Shown: in pieces, positions 9,672 to 19,756 of the stretch
How the letters are laid out: each line of letters begins with the position of its first letter
Position numbering within the stretch: position 1 is the first letter of the stretch
NCBI GenBank assembly: GCA_023665805.1
Contig: JAMPDJ010000013.1
Coordinates: forward strand, 1-64,000
From: Bacteroides sp.
GTDB taxonomy: Bacteria > Bacteroidota > Bacteroidia > Bacteroidales > Bacteroidaceae
Reading direction: 5' to 3'
Length of the DNA: 64,000 nt
Notes under the pieces: model-generated
The model's database searches: none
What the model saw: only the letters and a program-made list of their open reading frames with translations
What the model was told of the DNA's origin: nothing
Position numbers and translations under genes: made by a program

Positions 9672-9879
9672 TTTAACCCGAATCGGTCATTAGATTTCCA
9701 ATCCGTTTTGCCTTTATGTTCGTGCGTATTGCAACCGTTTTGTCGAAGGCATAGCGAGCTATGCCTTCGACAAAACGGAAAGCAAGACGGCAAAGAGAAG
9801 GGCAAAAAATGGAGGAAAAGGCAATATAAATCAGATGATTTTATACAAATTGACGTTCTAATGACCGATTCGGGTTTAA
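9672..9879. repeat. Intact MITE-like element with TTTAA target duplication
   Basis: A 198-bp element (9677-9874) between direct repeats TTTAA (9672-9676 and 9875-9879). Its ends are an 18-bp perfect inverted repeat beginning CCCGAATCGGTCATTAGA. Inside lies a near-perfect palindrome with 21-bp arms around CATAGCGAGCTATG. It has no coding capacity. It is in the opposite orientation to the copies at 35.4 and 47.0 kb. Confidence 0.85.
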
Positions 9880-9887
9880 TGATTTAA

Positions 9888-9959
9888 CCCCTGTCAGAAT
9901 TGAAGTGCCCCCAAAAGTTTTGTGTATAACTTTTGGGGGCACTTCAATTCTGACAGGGG
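9888..9959. repeat. 72-bp perfect palindrome downstream of alaS
   Basis: Arms of 32 bp (9888-9919 and 9928-9959) pair without a mismatch around an 8-base loop; each arm holds GTGCCCCCAAAAGTT. It lies 9 bp past the alaS stop codon and 9 bp from the MITE. It could terminate alaS, but there is no T-run after it and the stem is far longer than needed. Two fused insertion-element ends are an alternative. Confidence 0.75.
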
Positions 9960-9968
9960 GATATGGAC

Positions 9969-12605
9969 TTAATTGCTTGTAGCCAGTTCGACAACCTTAT
10001 CCACGGCAGCCAGAAGACCACTGGAATCCTTGCCTCCTGCGGTGGCAAAATGGGCCTGTCCTCCACCGCCGCCCTTGATAAGACGGCCTGCCTCGCGAAC
10101 AAGCGTACCTGCATTCATGCCATTGGCCACAAGGTCGTCGGAGAAGCAAACTGTCAAAGACGGCCTCTCTTCAAAGAGCGCGCCGATGACCACTACCAGG
10201 TTCTCGGCGAACTGGTTGCGCAACTGGAACGCTATGTCCTTGGCACTTTGCGCATCAGCGAGGATGACTCCGGAGATGACCTTCATACCGTTGATGTCGC
10301 GAGATTTCTCTATCAGTTCGGCCTTGTACTGCTGGGCACGCTGAGCCTTGTATTCATCAAGTTGCTTGCGCAGGCCGGCATTGTCGTCAATAGCCTTGCG
10401 AACCGTAGTGACAAGGTCCGGCACGTTGTTGAACATGGCGCGGAGGTCTGACACCAAGTCCTGCATTTTGTCCATTAGGGCCTCCACAGCCTTGCCTGTA
10501 ACAGCCTCGATACGACGTACGCCGGCTGCCACACTGCTCTCGCTGACGATGCGCACCATGCCTATGCGGCCTGTGCTTTGGGCATGGCAACCGCCACAGA
10601 ACTCTATGCTGTTGCCGAACTGCACAACACGCACCTTGTCTCCATACTTCTCGCCGAAGAGAGCTATGGCACCCAGTTTCTTGGCCTCTTCCATGGGTGT
10701 GTCGCGATACTCCTGCAACGGCAGATCCTCACGTATCCGTTCATTGACGATATGCTCCACCTCGCGCAGCTGTTCCGGAGTAACCTTCTCGAAATGCGAG
10801 AAGTCGAAACGGAGATAATCAGGAGTAACCAAAGAGCCTTTCTGTTCCACGTGCTCGCCCAGAACCGAACGCAAAGCCTCGTCAAGGAGGTGGGTACATG
10901 TATGGTTGGCTTCGGTGGCACGACGGCGGTCCACATCCACGCAGGCCATGAACTCGGCCTCGGGATTGGAAGGAATGCGGTCCAGCAGATGCACGGACAC
11001 ACCGTTCTCTTTCTTGGTGTCCAATACCTTGATGGTCTCCTCGTCATTAACCAAGACTCCGGTATCGCCTACCTCACCGCCCATCTCTCCGTAGAATGGA
11101 GTCTGATTAAGTATGGCCTCATACACCACACCCTTCTTTTGTTTCACTTCACGGTACTTGAGAATGCGGCAACTGTATTCGGTATAGTCATAGCCGACGA
11201 AAGTGCTTACTTCCTCGCCCGTTGCGGCATCGCTGACGATATGCCAGTCACCCATCTCCACCTGTGCGGCGTTGCGGGCACGGGCCTTCTGCTTCTCCAT
11301 CTCGGCATTGAAGCCAGCCTCGTCCACGGTCATTCCGTTCTCGCGGCAAATCAATTCGGTCAAGTCCAACGGGAAACCGAAAGTATCGAACAGAGTGAAA
11401 GCCTTTTCGCCCGCAATCTCGGTGGAACCTGCGGCACGGCTCTCCTCAATCACGCCATTGAGCAAGCGTATACCGTTCTCCAACGTACGCAGGAAGCTGT
11501 CTTCTTCCTCCCTCATCACCTTCATGATGAAGTCCTTCTGTGCCACCAGTTCGGGAAACGCGCCTCCCATCTCAGCCGCCAGCGTAGGCACCAAGGTGTA
11601 CATGAAGGCCTGCTTCTGACCAAGGAACGTATAGCCGTAACGCACGGCACGGCGCAGTATACGACGTATGACGTAACCGGCCTTGGCATTGGACGGCAGT
11701 TGCCCGTCAGCTATGCTGAAAGCAATGGCACGCAAATGGTCCACAATCACGCGCATGGCTATGTCAGTCTTCTCATTCTGTCCGTAAGCGACACCTGCCT
11801 TGTCGCCAAGAGCCTTGATAATGGGCTGGAATATGTCGGTGTCATAATTGGACTGCTTGCCTTGTATGGCACGAACAAGACGTTCAAATCCCATGCCCGT
11901 GTCGATGACGTTCATTGTGAGGGGTTCGAGGTGACCGTCCGCCTTGCGTTCATACTGCATGAATACGATGTTCCATATCTCTATGACCTGCGGGTCGTCC
12001 TTGTTGACAAGTTCACGGCCTGGAACCTTGGCCTTCTGCTCAGGAGTGCGGCTGTCCAGATGTATCTCCGAACATGGACCGCATGGCCCTGTATCGCCCA
12101 TCTCCCAGAAGTTGTCATGCTTGTTTCCATTGATGATATGGTCGGCCGGAACGTGCTTCAACCAAAAGGCGGCCGCCTCATCGTCGCGGGAAAGGTTCTC
12201 CTTGTCATCACCTTCGAAAACGGTGACATAAAGGTCATCTGGATTCAGTTTCAAGATGTCCACCAGATATTCCCATGCCATGTCTATGGCACCTTCCTTG
12301 AAGTAATCTCCGAAGCTCCAGTTGCCCAGCATCTCGAACATGGTATGGTGATAGGTATCGTGTCCGACCTCTTCAAGGTCGTTGTGCTTGCCGCTGACGC
12401 GGAGACACTTCTGCGTGTCGGCACGGCGGCGCGGTTCCGGGTCACGGGTACCCAGGATTATGTCTTTCCACTGGTTCATGCCTGCATTGGTGAACATCAG
12501 CGTGGGGTCGTCCTTGATGACCATCGGAGCCGATGGTACGATCAGATGTCCCTTGGACTCAAAGTACTTCTTGTACGAGTCGCGGATTTCGTTTGCTGTC
12601 ATCAT
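9969..12605 (-). CDS. alaS: Alanyl-tRNA synthetase
   Basis: 878 aa, normal for bacterial AlaRS. It charges tRNA-Ala with alanine in the cytoplasm. The class II catalytic core is at the N-terminus ([10 protein letters not shown] motif, then [13 protein letters not shown] [10 protein letters not shown]). The editing domain carries the zinc/catalytic HxxxH (HTCTH) and CxxxH (CGGCH) motifs, and the C-terminal part holds the Gly-rich [11 protein letters not shown] segment. The gene is divergent from merR with a shared symmetric promoter region, and is followed by a long palindrome. Confidence 0.98.
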   Translation of the reverse strand: MMTANEIRDSYKKYFESKGHLIVPSAPMVIKDDPTLMFTNAGMNQWKDIILGTRDPEPRRRADTQKCLRVSGKHNDLEEVGHDTYHHTMFEMLGNWSFGDYFKEGAIDMAWEYLVDILKLNPDDLYVTVFEGDDKENLSRDDEAAAFWLKHVPADHIINGNKHDNFWEMGDTGPCGPCSEIHLDSRTPEQKAKVPGRELVNKDDPQVIEIWNIVFMQYERKADGHLEPLTMNVIDTGMGFERLVRAIQGKQSNYDTDIFQPIIKALGDKAGVAYGQNEKTDIAMRVIVDHLRAIAFSIADGQLPSNAKAGYVIRRILRRAVRYGYTFLGQKQAFMYTLVPTLAAEMGGAFPELVAQKDFIMKVMREEEDSFLRTLENGIRLLNGVIEESRAAGSTEIAGEKAFTLFDTFGFPLDLTELICRENGMTVDEAGFNAEMEKQKARARNAAQVEMGDWHIVSDAATGEEVSTFVGYDYTEYSCRILKYREVKQKKGVVYEAILNQTPFYGEMGGEVGDTGVLVNDEETIKVLDTKKENGVSVHLLDRIPSNPEAEFMACVDVDRRRATEANHTCTHLLDEALRSVLGEHVEQKGSLVTPDYLRFDFSHFEKVTPEQLREVEHIVNERIREDLPLQEYRDTPMEEAKKLGAIALFGEKYGDKVRVVQFGNSIEFCGGCHAQSTGRIGMVRIVSESSVAAGVRRIEAVTGKAVEALMDKMQDLVSDLRAMFNNVPDLVTTVRKAIDDNAGLRKQLDEYKAQRAQQYKAELIEKSRDINGMKVISGVILADAQSAKDIAFQLRNQFAENLVVVIGALFEERPSLTVCFSDDLVANGMNAGTLVREAGRLIKGGGGGQAHFATAGGKDSSGLLAAVDKVVELATSN

Positions 12606-12666
12606 GTCTTATAGTTGTCTTTTTATTTACTCTCGACTTTTTGGGGTCCGGAGCACACTTTCTCCG

Positions 12667-12717
12667 GTAAATCTTTGCAAAGATACGCCTTTTTTGACTA
12701 ACTTTGCAAAGATTTAC
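12667..12717. promoter_or_regulatory. Symmetric divergent promoters for alaS and the MerR gene
   Basis: A 16-bp inverted repeat (12667-12682 and 12702-12717, GTAAATCTTTGCAAAG) contains both promoters. Rightward: TTTG (12674-12677), 21 bp, TAACTTTG (12699-12706). Leftward: TTTG (12707-12710 on the other strand), 21 bp, TATCTTTG (12678-12685). The -33 box of each promoter sits in the opposite arm from its own -7 box, so polymerase can occupy only one at a time. Confidence 0.7.
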
Positions 12718-12767
12718 AAGACTATTTACCCTAAGGGTAAGTCAAAGCGGGACACGCACATAACAAC

Positions 12768-13115
12768 ATGAGCCTCAACAGCAACAACAGTCTGAAACTG
12801 TATTACAGCATCTCGGAAGTGGCAGCCCAGTTCGGCGTTGCGGAATCGCTTCTGCGCTATTGGGAAAAGGAGTTTCCCAGCATCCATCCCAAGAAGAACA
12901 GCAACAACGTCCGGCAATACACACAGGCCGACATTGACGAGATACGAGTAATCCACAACCTGCTGAAGGTGAAAGGCATGAAAATAAAGGCCGCCAAGGA
13001 AGTGCTGTCACGCAACAAAAAGGCCGCCAACGACACCTCCACCATCATTGACGAATTGCAAAGCCTGCGCAAGGAACTGGTGGCCCTGCGCAAGGAACTC
13101 AACGACTTGGTATAA
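12768..13115 (+). CDS. MerR family transcriptional regulator
   Basis: 115 aa. The winged helix-turn-helix is at residues 8-75 (YYSISEVAAQFGV, LLRYWEKEFP, RQYTQADID), followed by a short helix that ends in a Lys/Glu-rich coiled coil (about 80-115) for dimerisation. There is no separate ligand-binding domain, so it resembles the small MerR proteins conserved in Bacteroidetes with no known metal ligand. Target genes are not evident; sharing a divergent promoter with alaS leaves autoregulation possible. Confidence 0.9.
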   Translation: MSLNSNNSLKLYYSISEVAAQFGVAESLLRYWEKEFPSIHPKKNSNNVRQYTQADIDEIRVIHNLLKVKGMKIKAAKEVLSRNKKAANDTSTIIDELQSLRKELVALRKELNDLV

Positions 13116-13206
13116 GAGCGTGCCCGAGGCGACATGAAGCACCGGGCGGCGTTCATCCTGCCCCGTCACGCAGTATACATTATACCTATACAATATCACT
13201 ATTACC

Positions 13207-14346
13207 ATGAGACGACATCTTTACACATTATGCTCCCTGGCCATGTTCCTGCTGTGGAGCAGCATGGCCGCAAATGCACAGGACTACGGGAAGTTCTTCC
13301 GCAAGAAGCACCGCAGCGGCGTGCAATACATCGTGGACCTGTTCCGCAAGAGCGACATAGTGATTCTTGGAGAGCGCGACCACAGGGAAATGACACAGTA
13401 CGAGTTCATAGACTCGCTCCTGAGCGACCCGTGGTTCATAGAGAACGTGGGAGCCGTATACACCGAAGTGGGCTGCATAAACAAGACTGCGGAGGTGAAC
13501 AATCTCATCAATGCCAGGGTTCCCGACTCTGTATTTCAGCGTATGCTCATGCAATACCTCCCCAACGAGGATTACAGTCCCATGTGGACAACCACATGCC
13601 GCTCCGTATTCCTGTCCTCGCTGCACCGCATCAATACCACAACGGCAGCTGACAGGCCGATATTCCTCGGTCTGACGGACTCTCCGTTCGATTGGGACAG
13701 CATCACCACGGAAGCCCAATACGCAACTTTCAAGGACACATACATCAAGTCCCCCGAGCGTGGATGGCTGAGAGACAGCATCATGGCCAGTCACTTTTTG
13801 CAGATGTATGCCGAACAGCCGTTACGCAACGGACACCGCAAGGCTCTGCTGATACAGAACATACCGCACGCCGTGCCGCGCGAGGGCCTGGTGGGCGAGC
13901 TGGTGAGAAGCACATGCAGCCGAGGGAGCGTCAAGATAATCTTCATGCACAGCGGCCGGACATGGGACGAGCAACAACCAGTCTATGCAGGCGGTGCACC
14001 GGACATGGCTTTCAGCGCACAGCGTGGAACCCCAGTCGGCTTTGACGTGAAAGGTACTCCCTTTGCCGACTTGCTCCTTTGGGACAAGTATCGTTTCGGG
14101 GACATCATAGATGGCTTGATATTCGACCGGGCATGTTGTGAATGGATTCTTCAGTGTGGCTACGGTGCACCAGTGTTCGAGCATAATCCAGGACTGGAAC
14201 AAGAGTTGACACGCCGCCACGACATTTACAACAAGTTCTTCAATTACACGGAGGTAGAAGGGCTGCCCGCAACACCGCACACACCCGAAGAGATGAGGAA
14301 ATACTACGGGAACATATACACCATCCCCAATGTCTATTGCAGGTAG
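13207..14346 (+). CDS. Exported protein, probable EreA/ChaN-like fold
   Basis: 379 aa with a signal peptide ending near ANAQ (residues 1-25). The segment IVILGERDHREMTQYEFI resembles the start of the erythromycin-esterase/ChaN/TIKI superfamily (GE.H motif), and a later His in ALLIQNIPHAV is placed like a second active-site residue. Known members are periplasmic or surface hydrolases or haem-binding proteins; no substrate can be named here. It starts 91 bp after the MerR gene and converges on the transglutaminase-like gene. The fold assignment rests on motif memory only. Confidence 0.6.
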   Translation: MRRHLYTLCSLAMFLLWSSMAANAQDYGKFFRKKHRSGVQYIVDLFRKSDIVILGERDHREMTQYEFIDSLLSDPWFIENVGAVYTEVGCINKTAEVNNLINARVPDSVFQRMLMQYLPNEDYSPMWTTTCRSVFLSSLHRINTTTAADRPIFLGLTDSPFDWDSITTEAQYATFKDTYIKSPERGWLRDSIMASHFLQMYAEQPLRNGHRKALLIQNIPHAVPREGLVGELVRSTCSRGSVKIIFMHSGRTWDEQQPVYAGGAPDMAFSAQRGTPVGFDVKGTPFADLLLWDKYRFGDIIDGLIFDRACCEWILQCGYGAPVFEHNPGLEQELTRRHDIYNKFFNYTEVEGLPATPHTPEEMRKYYGNIYTIPNVYCR

Positions 14347-14396
14347 AGATTGCAAACGCTTGCATAGGCCATCACAGCCCACAACCTTTCAAGGCC

Positions 14397-15344
14397 CTAT
14401 TGTACGGGCGCAGCCCAAAATCTGGAATCATCGGTGGTGATGGCCGAACGTTCCGGTTTTATGAAATTGTTACTGAAGGCCGGCGGCACAAGCACCACCA
14501 CGCGTCCACGGTCGGGAGTACCTGTGAAACTCCATTCTCCGGATTCCGTAAGGGTCTCGCGGTCGTAACCGGTGTCCTCCCAACACTCAAACCAATATAG
14601 ATTCTTGGCCCAGTAGGCCTTGTACGAGGTAAAATCACGTTGTTCTCCCATCAAATCATGGAACTCCACCGGCTGGTCCGCCACGTACATCGTCCTCATT
14701 TCCTGCAAAGACAATGGAGTATCGTCATCCGCTCCTCCGGTGCCGGGGGCAGTTGCCCAAGCGTGCATGTCTGAGTCTATCATGGCCCACTTACGGAATT
14801 CCGGCAGCCACACGACATTGACCACATGGCAGTCCGTGCCGGTATCCTCAAAAGGCTGGCAGGTCACGAAACGATTGGTTATCCCCAGAGACAACAACAT
14901 CTCATGGAGCATGATGGAGTGCAACCTGCAATTGAAAGCAGGCTCCACATTGAGCGTATACTCCCACAAGGCGATGGCATTACTTTGGGCAGGATACACG
15001 GTCTGATTGGCATGAGGAATGTTTCGTGAGACGAATCGTGCCACAGCAAGTGCTCGCCTCCATGTGTCGTCCGTATCAGAGAACAAGGTATCCAATTGGA
15101 AATACTCCCTTGTACGTTTGGCATAGGCGGAATCCACCTTATATGTAAAGGTATATTCCACAGTATCCTTTTCGTACGGAGCGGACGTACGCAGCAACTC
15201 CATACGTGCCGGATAGTCCATGACAAGTTCAACCAGCTGTTCCCGGAACACGTACTTGGCCAACAGGATTGCCATGATCAGGACAACAAGCAGACACAGC
15301 AGGGACATGCCGAGGACTTTGAGGATCTTATACAACATCTTCAT
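14397..15344 (-). CDS. Membrane-anchored transglutaminase-like protein
   Basis: About 315 aa from the Met at 15344 (the frame stays open to 15377, but the upstream 11 residues look non-native). One transmembrane helix lies just inside the N-terminus. The Cys-His-Asp triad of transglutaminase-like cysteine peptidases is visible: Cys in AFNCRLHS, His in DCHVVNVVW, Asp in MIDSDMHAW. Such proteins act outside the cytoplasm on peptides or cell-wall material; the substrate is unknown. The gene follows relA/spoT at the end of a leftward run. Confidence 0.75.
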   Translation of the reverse strand: MKMLYKILKVLGMSLLCLLVVLIMAILLAKYVFREQLVELVMDYPARMELLRTSAPYEKDTVEYTFTYKVDSAYAKRTREYFQLDTLFSDTDDTWRRALAVARFVSRNIPHANQTVYPAQSNAIALWEYTLNVEPAFNCRLHSIMLHEMLLSLGITNRFVTCQPFEDTGTDCHVVNVVWLPEFRKWAMIDSDMHAWATAPGTGGADDDTPLSLQEMRTMYVADQPVEFHDLMGEQRDFTSYKAYWAKNLYWFECWEDTGYDRETLTESGEWSFTGTPDRGRVVVLVPPAFSNNFIKPERSAITTDDSRFWAAPVQ

Positions 15345-15413
15345 TTGACACACTTGATTATGGTTATCGCATCTCACGACAGAGCGCGCCGCCCGTCTCT
15401 GCTGTTCGTGGCA

Positions 15414-17690
15414 TCAGTTGGTACGCACCACCTTTTCTATCTCCTTTATTTTCTTGAGGTCCCTGATTATTTCATTCAAGTCCTTAAGATCATGCACCTC
15501 CATACCAATGTCCGCCGCAAATATGCCTTGATTGGTTTGCACGCAGATACTGGATATATTTACATTCATCTGCTGAGAAAGTATGCCCGTCATCTGGTGC
15601 AACACCCCCACCCTGTCTATGCCGTCAACGTGCAACACCGCATGAAAATAAAGCACCTTGTGCGTATCCCACGTGGCAGCAAGGATATTGTTACCGTCAA
15701 TGGCCTTGGTACGTTCCACCCCAGCACACTGACGCTTGTGGATAGTCACATACCCTTTGGAATCCTGATATGCCAAGATGTCATCACCCGGAATGGGACG
15801 ACAATGCTCACAGATAAGATATCTGGAGATGGTGTCCTCGTTGACCAGCAAGGGTTTCTTCTTGTCCAGCAACGGTATGGAGGCGGGAGCATGCTCCTGG
15901 AGGGCAGGCTGCTGCGCGGCCGTAGCAGGAGCAGCGTCTTGCCCGGACGTAACGGCAACGGCATCCGGACTGCCAGCCTTAAGGAAAGGAATGAAACGGC
16001 GCCACTTGCCCTTGGCGCGACGTTTGCTCAATTGTTGCACGTCCTCGTCACCCAAGACTATGGTACGCGAAGCTATAGCGTGATAAAGCTGTTCGTGCGT
16101 GGACACATTATGTATTGCGCACAGACGGTCCTGCACGCTATTGTCACATGGAAGCCTGTGCCCGCGCAGGAAAGTCAGGAGCATCTCTTCCCCTTCCCTG
16201 TGCATCATGCGCTTCTGGCGACGTAGGATGGCCTGAATCTTGGTCTGCGCCTTGGCCGTGGTAGCATGCTGCAACCACTCTGCCGTAACCTGTACGTTGC
16301 GGCCGGTGAGTATCTCAACCTGGTCTCCACTCTCCAATTTGTGAGACAGAGGCACAAGCTTGTGATTTACCTTGGCACCGATGCAATGGGTTCCCAGTGT
16401 AGAGTGGACACTGAAGGCAAAATCAAGCACGGTACATCCTGAAGGCATGGTCTTGAACTCCCCTTTGGGTGTCACCACGAATATCTCACTGGCATAGAGA
16501 TTCAGCTTGATGACATCAAGGAAGTCCATGGCGTTCGGCTGCGGGTCGTCCAATATCTCCTTGATGGTGGCGAGCCAATGATCCAACTGCGTTTCGCTTT
16601 CCTGCTGGCCTTTGTCACCGTCCTTGTATTTCCAGTGAGCGGCAAACCCGTGCTCGGCAATGTCATCCATCCTGCGCGAACGAATTTGCAGCTCTATCCA
16701 CATGCCGTTGCACATCAGAGTCGTCTGCAAAGCCTGGTAACCATTGGGCTTGGGATGAGTGAGCCAATCGCGCAGACGTTCCGGATGCGAACGATATATC
16801 TTGGTCGCGGCAGTATATATACGCCAGCAATCCGCAATCTCATCCTCATTGACGCCATTGCCCTCGAATATGATGCGTGCGGCCAGAATATCGTAGACCT
16901 CGTCCAGGGTCACCCCCTTGTTCTGCATCTTGCACCATATACTATAAGGTGATTTTATGCGTGCCTTGATTTCGTATCTCAGCCCGGTCTTGTCCAAGAC
17001 CTCGCGGATGGGCGCGGTAAAATTATCGAACACCTCCTGCAAATGACCGCTGACCTCAGCCAGACGTTCCTTGATAGCATCATATTGCTCGGGATGCTCA
17101 TAACGGAAGGACAGTTCCTCCAGCTCCTCCTTTATCTTGTTAAGTCCCAGCCTGTTGGCCAACGGTGCATAAATATAAAGCGTCTCCCCCGTAATCTTGT
17201 ATCGTTTAGCCGGCAGTTGGCTGCCCAAAGTGCGCATATTATGCAGGCGGTCACTGATTTTGATAAGTATGACCCTTATGTCATTGCTCATGGTAAGGAG
17301 CAACTTCTTGAAAGTCTCCGCCTGTGCCGATGCCTGGCTGCCGAAGATGCCACCACTGATTTTCGTCACCCCGTCCACGATTTGGGCAATCTTGGGGCCA
17401 AAGATATTGCGTATGTCCTCAACGGTATAGTCCGTGTCCTCCACCACATCATGCAGGAGAGCAGAGCAGATGCTCGTGCTGCCAAGTCCTATTTCCTCGC
17501 ACACGATTTGCGCCACGGCCAACGGATGCATGATATACGGCTCGCCGGAAAGGCGCCTCACGCCTTGGTGGGCGTGCCTGGCAAAGTTAAAGGCTTTCTC
17601 GATAATATCAACCTTCTTGCGGTGTGGCGATGCCAGGTAAGCGTCTATGAGACGTTTGTAGGCATCCTGTATCATCCTTTCGTCATCCAT
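15414..17690 (-). CDS. Bifunctional (p)ppGpp synthetase/hydrolase (RelA/SpoT)
   Basis: 758 aa. The N-terminal HD hydrolase domain is complete (HARHAHQG, LLHDVVEDT, RLHNMRTL), so it can degrade (p)ppGpp. The synthetase domain follows (around 240-350; YDILAARIIF, NGYQALQT, WIELQIR). A TGS domain (about 400-460; VTPKGEFKTMPSG) and a C-terminal ACT domain (about 680-755) complete the long Rel layout. It controls the stringent response in the cytoplasm. It starts 35 bp after the lytic transglycosylase gene in the same direction. Confidence 0.95.
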   Translation of the reverse strand: MDDERMIQDAYKRLIDAYLASPHRKKVDIIEKAFNFARHAHQGVRRLSGEPYIMHPLAVAQIVCEEIGLGSTSICSALLHDVVEDTDYTVEDIRNIFGPKIAQIVDGVTKISGGIFGSQASAQAETFKKLLLTMSNDIRVILIKISDRLHNMRTLGSQLPAKRYKITGETLYIYAPLANRLGLNKIKEELEELSFRYEHPEQYDAIKERLAEVSGHLQEVFDNFTAPIREVLDKTGLRYEIKARIKSPYSIWCKMQNKGVTLDEVYDILAARIIFEGNGVNEDEIADCWRIYTAATKIYRSHPERLRDWLTHPKPNGYQALQTTLMCNGMWIELQIRSRRMDDIAEHGFAAHWKYKDGDKGQQESETQLDHWLATIKEILDDPQPNAMDFLDVIKLNLYASEIFVVTPKGEFKTMPSGCTVLDFAFSVHSTLGTHCIGAKVNHKLVPLSHKLESGDQVEILTGRNVQVTAEWLQHATTAKAQTKIQAILRRQKRMMHREGEEMLLTFLRGHRLPCDNSVQDRLCAIHNVSTHEQLYHAIASRTIVLGDEDVQQLSKRRAKGKWRRFIPFLKAGSPDAVAVTSGQDAAPATAAQQPALQEHAPASIPLLDKKKPLLVNEDTISRYLICEHCRPIPGDDILAYQDSKGYVTIHKRQCAGVERTKAIDGNNILAATWDTHKVLYFHAVLHVDGIDRVGVLHQMTGILSQQMNVNISSICVQTNQGIFAADIGMEVHDLKDLNEIIRDLKKIKEIEKVVRTN

Positions 17691-17725
17691 AATACTTCCT
17701 CCTTTACCAAACAGGATTAGAAAGA

Positions 17726-19009
17726 TTACCTCACTCTCAACCTCTTACCGACACTAATGGCATCTCCCTTAAGACCGTTCAGCCGTTTCAACTTGGCCAC
17801 CGTCGTCTTGTTGCGTTTGGCAATGGCTCCAAGGGTGTCGCCTTTCTTTACCACCACAGTCTTTGCGCCGGTGGCGGAGGCATTGACGGCCTTGTGCTCA
17901 CTGACATCCACCATGGCCCTGCGTCTGGACAAATCAGACAAGCGATGCTCGTATACGGAATCTCCGCTTTCTATGAACGTGTTGATCATGTCCAATGGCA
18001 TTCTGAGTATGCACGGACGTGCGGCACCCGGAATCCTTGACGTGCGGTACTGAGGGTTGAGGGCCTTCAGTTCCTCCAAAGATATTTTGCAGACCTCGCT
18101 AATCTGTTCCATATACACGTCCCGCGTCACCACTATGGTGTCCGTGCCCATGGGCAAACGCGTGGATGCCGGACAGATATTATGCTCGCAATAGTAATTC
18201 ATCGCATAGTTGGCGGCGATGAAAGCAGGAACATATCCACGCGTCTCCTGCGGAAGATAGGGATATATCTTCCAATAGTCACGCTCGCCTCCGGCGCGTT
18301 TTATCGCCCTGCTCACATTGCCAGGGCCACAATTGTAGGAGGCTATCACCAAGGTCCAGTCACCGAATATCTCGTACAGGCTCTTGAGCATGCGGGCTGC
18401 GGCATAGCTGGACTTGACCGGGTCACGGCGTTCGTCTATAAGGCTGTTTACCTCCAGACCATAACGCTTTCCCGTAGTAGGCATGAACTGCCACAAGCCA
18501 CCGGCACCAGCCCTGCTGGTTGCGCCAGGGTTCAAGGCACTTTCTATCACGGGCAGATACTTTAGTTCCAAAGGCAACTGATATGCCTCGAGAGCATCCT
18601 CGAATATGGGGATATAGAAATTGCTCGCGCCAAGCATCATGGCCACGCTACGCCGCAACTTTACCGTGTATTGGTCTATGAATTTGCGTACCACCGAGTT
18701 ATATGGCATCTCTATCACATTGGGCAGGTTCTGCAACCGGCGCACATATTCCTCGGGGGCACATGCGATGTCCTCCCCGGTGCTCTCGCAGGATGCGCTG
18801 TCGTACGTAAGGTACGTACGGGCGCACCATTGGCGCATCATACTGTCAATCTCCACCTCCAGCATGCCCTCAGGCAGAGAAATGGACTCTTCCTTGCCCG
18901 TATTGTCGTCAACTACGGTAAGGGTGCCTTGTGCAAAGGCAAGGCCGGAACACAGGCAAAGCGCCAATGCCGCCAAATGTCGTTTCTGCTTGATGATATA
19001 TTTTTCCAT
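17726..19009 (-). CDS. MltD-like lytic transglycosylase with LysM
   Basis: 427 aa with a signal peptide ending near AFAQ. The SLT domain spans about 130-290: catalytic Glu E156 in LPVIESALNP, then AGAGGLWQFMPTTGKRYGL and ASYNCGPGNVSRA. One LysM peptidoglycan-binding domain ends the protein (VVVKKGDTLGAIAKRN). It cleaves glycan strands of peptidoglycan, forming 1,6-anhydro ends, in the periplasm. It lies between DUF5683 (12 bp) and relA/spoT in the leftward parA operon. Confidence 0.92.
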   Translation of the reverse strand: MEKYIIKQKRHLAALALCLCSGLAFAQGTLTVVDDNTGKEESISLPEGMLEVEIDSMMRQWCARTYLTYDSASCESTGEDIACAPEEYVRRLQNLPNVIEMPYNSVVRKFIDQYTVKLRRSVAMMLGASNFYIPIFEDALEAYQLPLELKYLPVIESALNPGATSRAGAGGLWQFMPTTGKRYGLEVNSLIDERRDPVKSSYAAARMLKSLYEIFGDWTLVIASYNCGPGNVSRAIKRAGGERDYWKIYPYLPQETRGYVPAFIAANYAMNYYCEHNICPASTRLPMGTDTIVVTRDVYMEQISEVCKISLEELKALNPQYRTSRIPGAARPCILRMPLDMINTFIESGDSVYEHRLSDLSRRRAMVDVSEHKAVNASATGAKTVVVKKGDTLGAIAKRNKTTVAKLKRLNGLKGDAISVGKRLRVR

Positions 19010-19021
19010 GGCTCGTTTGCG

Positions 19022-19756
19022 TCAATAATTCAATTGTAATGTTATGCCCGGACTGCTGCCGGAAGGCCCCTGAACATACCGGGTACCCGACGGAATCACC
19101 GTAGGGGATATCTCCAGAGAAAGGTCGCGACCGATGTCAAAGGTGCTTAATTCGGCATCCACATAGGCGTCTATTATGCTTAAAAGATACACGCCGGCAA
19201 TGCAGAATATGCTCAGGTCGCGGTAACGGCGGTAAAAGTCCTTTTTGCGTTTGAACACGGACTTGAAGTGCTCCTCGCGACCGGTGATGTCGTATCCCAA
19301 CGGCAGCATCTCCAGGTAACTGTTGGTCGTTGGGTCACTATCCGTGATGTCCTGATATGCCTGCGAGTAGTCGCGCAGCATCTGGGCATTCCAGTTCACG
19401 GCATAGACACACCCCAGTACACCTCCATAGACAAAGGGTAGCTTCCAGTACTTGCGGTTATATATCTGTCCTCCTCCCGGAAAAACCATCCCCAGCCACA
19501 TGGCGCGTATCGGATCGGGCTTCCAGTCATTGAAACGCGCCAATTCCAATGTATCCTCAACGGCACGTTGCAACGAATCGGCATAAGCCACAGTGGCGGA
19601 GTCACGCCGTGCCGCGACAGAATCCTCCGGCACCACCGTCCCGACACTATCCGCCACGCACACATTGCACGCCCTGGACGCCATGCCGGCTCCACAGAGA
19701 CCCGCGACCCATACCGCCATCAGGGCGACGACACGATATAGTCCTCTCCCCTTCAC
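19022..19756 (-). CDS. DUF5683 family membrane protein
   Basis: 244 aa. A signal peptide is followed by a Pro/Trp-rich segment (PDPIRAMWLGMVFPGGGQIYNR) that is characteristic of DUF5683, then hydrophobic helices around 125-145 and 195-215. The Gly-Gly-Gln motif with nearby aromatic residues is the family hallmark; its function is unknown. Its start overlaps the parB stop by 4 bp (ATGA), indicating translational coupling in the parA-parB-DUF5683-mltD cluster. Confidence 0.85.
   Translation of the reverse strand: MKGRGLYRVVALMAVWVAGLCGAGMASRACNVCVADSVGTVVPEDSVAARRDSATVAYADSLQRAVEDTLELARFNDWKPDPIRAMWLGMVFPGGGQIYNRKYWKLPFVYGGVLGCVYAVNWNAQMLRDYSQAYQDITDSDPTTNSYLEMLPLGYDITGREEHFKSVFKRKKDFYRRYRDLSIFCIAGVYLLSIIDAYVDAELSTFDIGRDLSLEISPTVIPSGTRYVQGPSGSSPGITLQLNY

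Noticed and set aside
10840..10860. Possible parS site inside alaS (TGTTCCACGTGCTCG)
   Set aside because: Only the left half of the parS palindrome fits and the sequence is explained by coding for HVEQKG on the other strand; no flanking dyad.
10578..12614. 678-codon frame opposite alaS
   Set aside because: Long antisense frame caused by codon bias; alaS is certain on the other strand.
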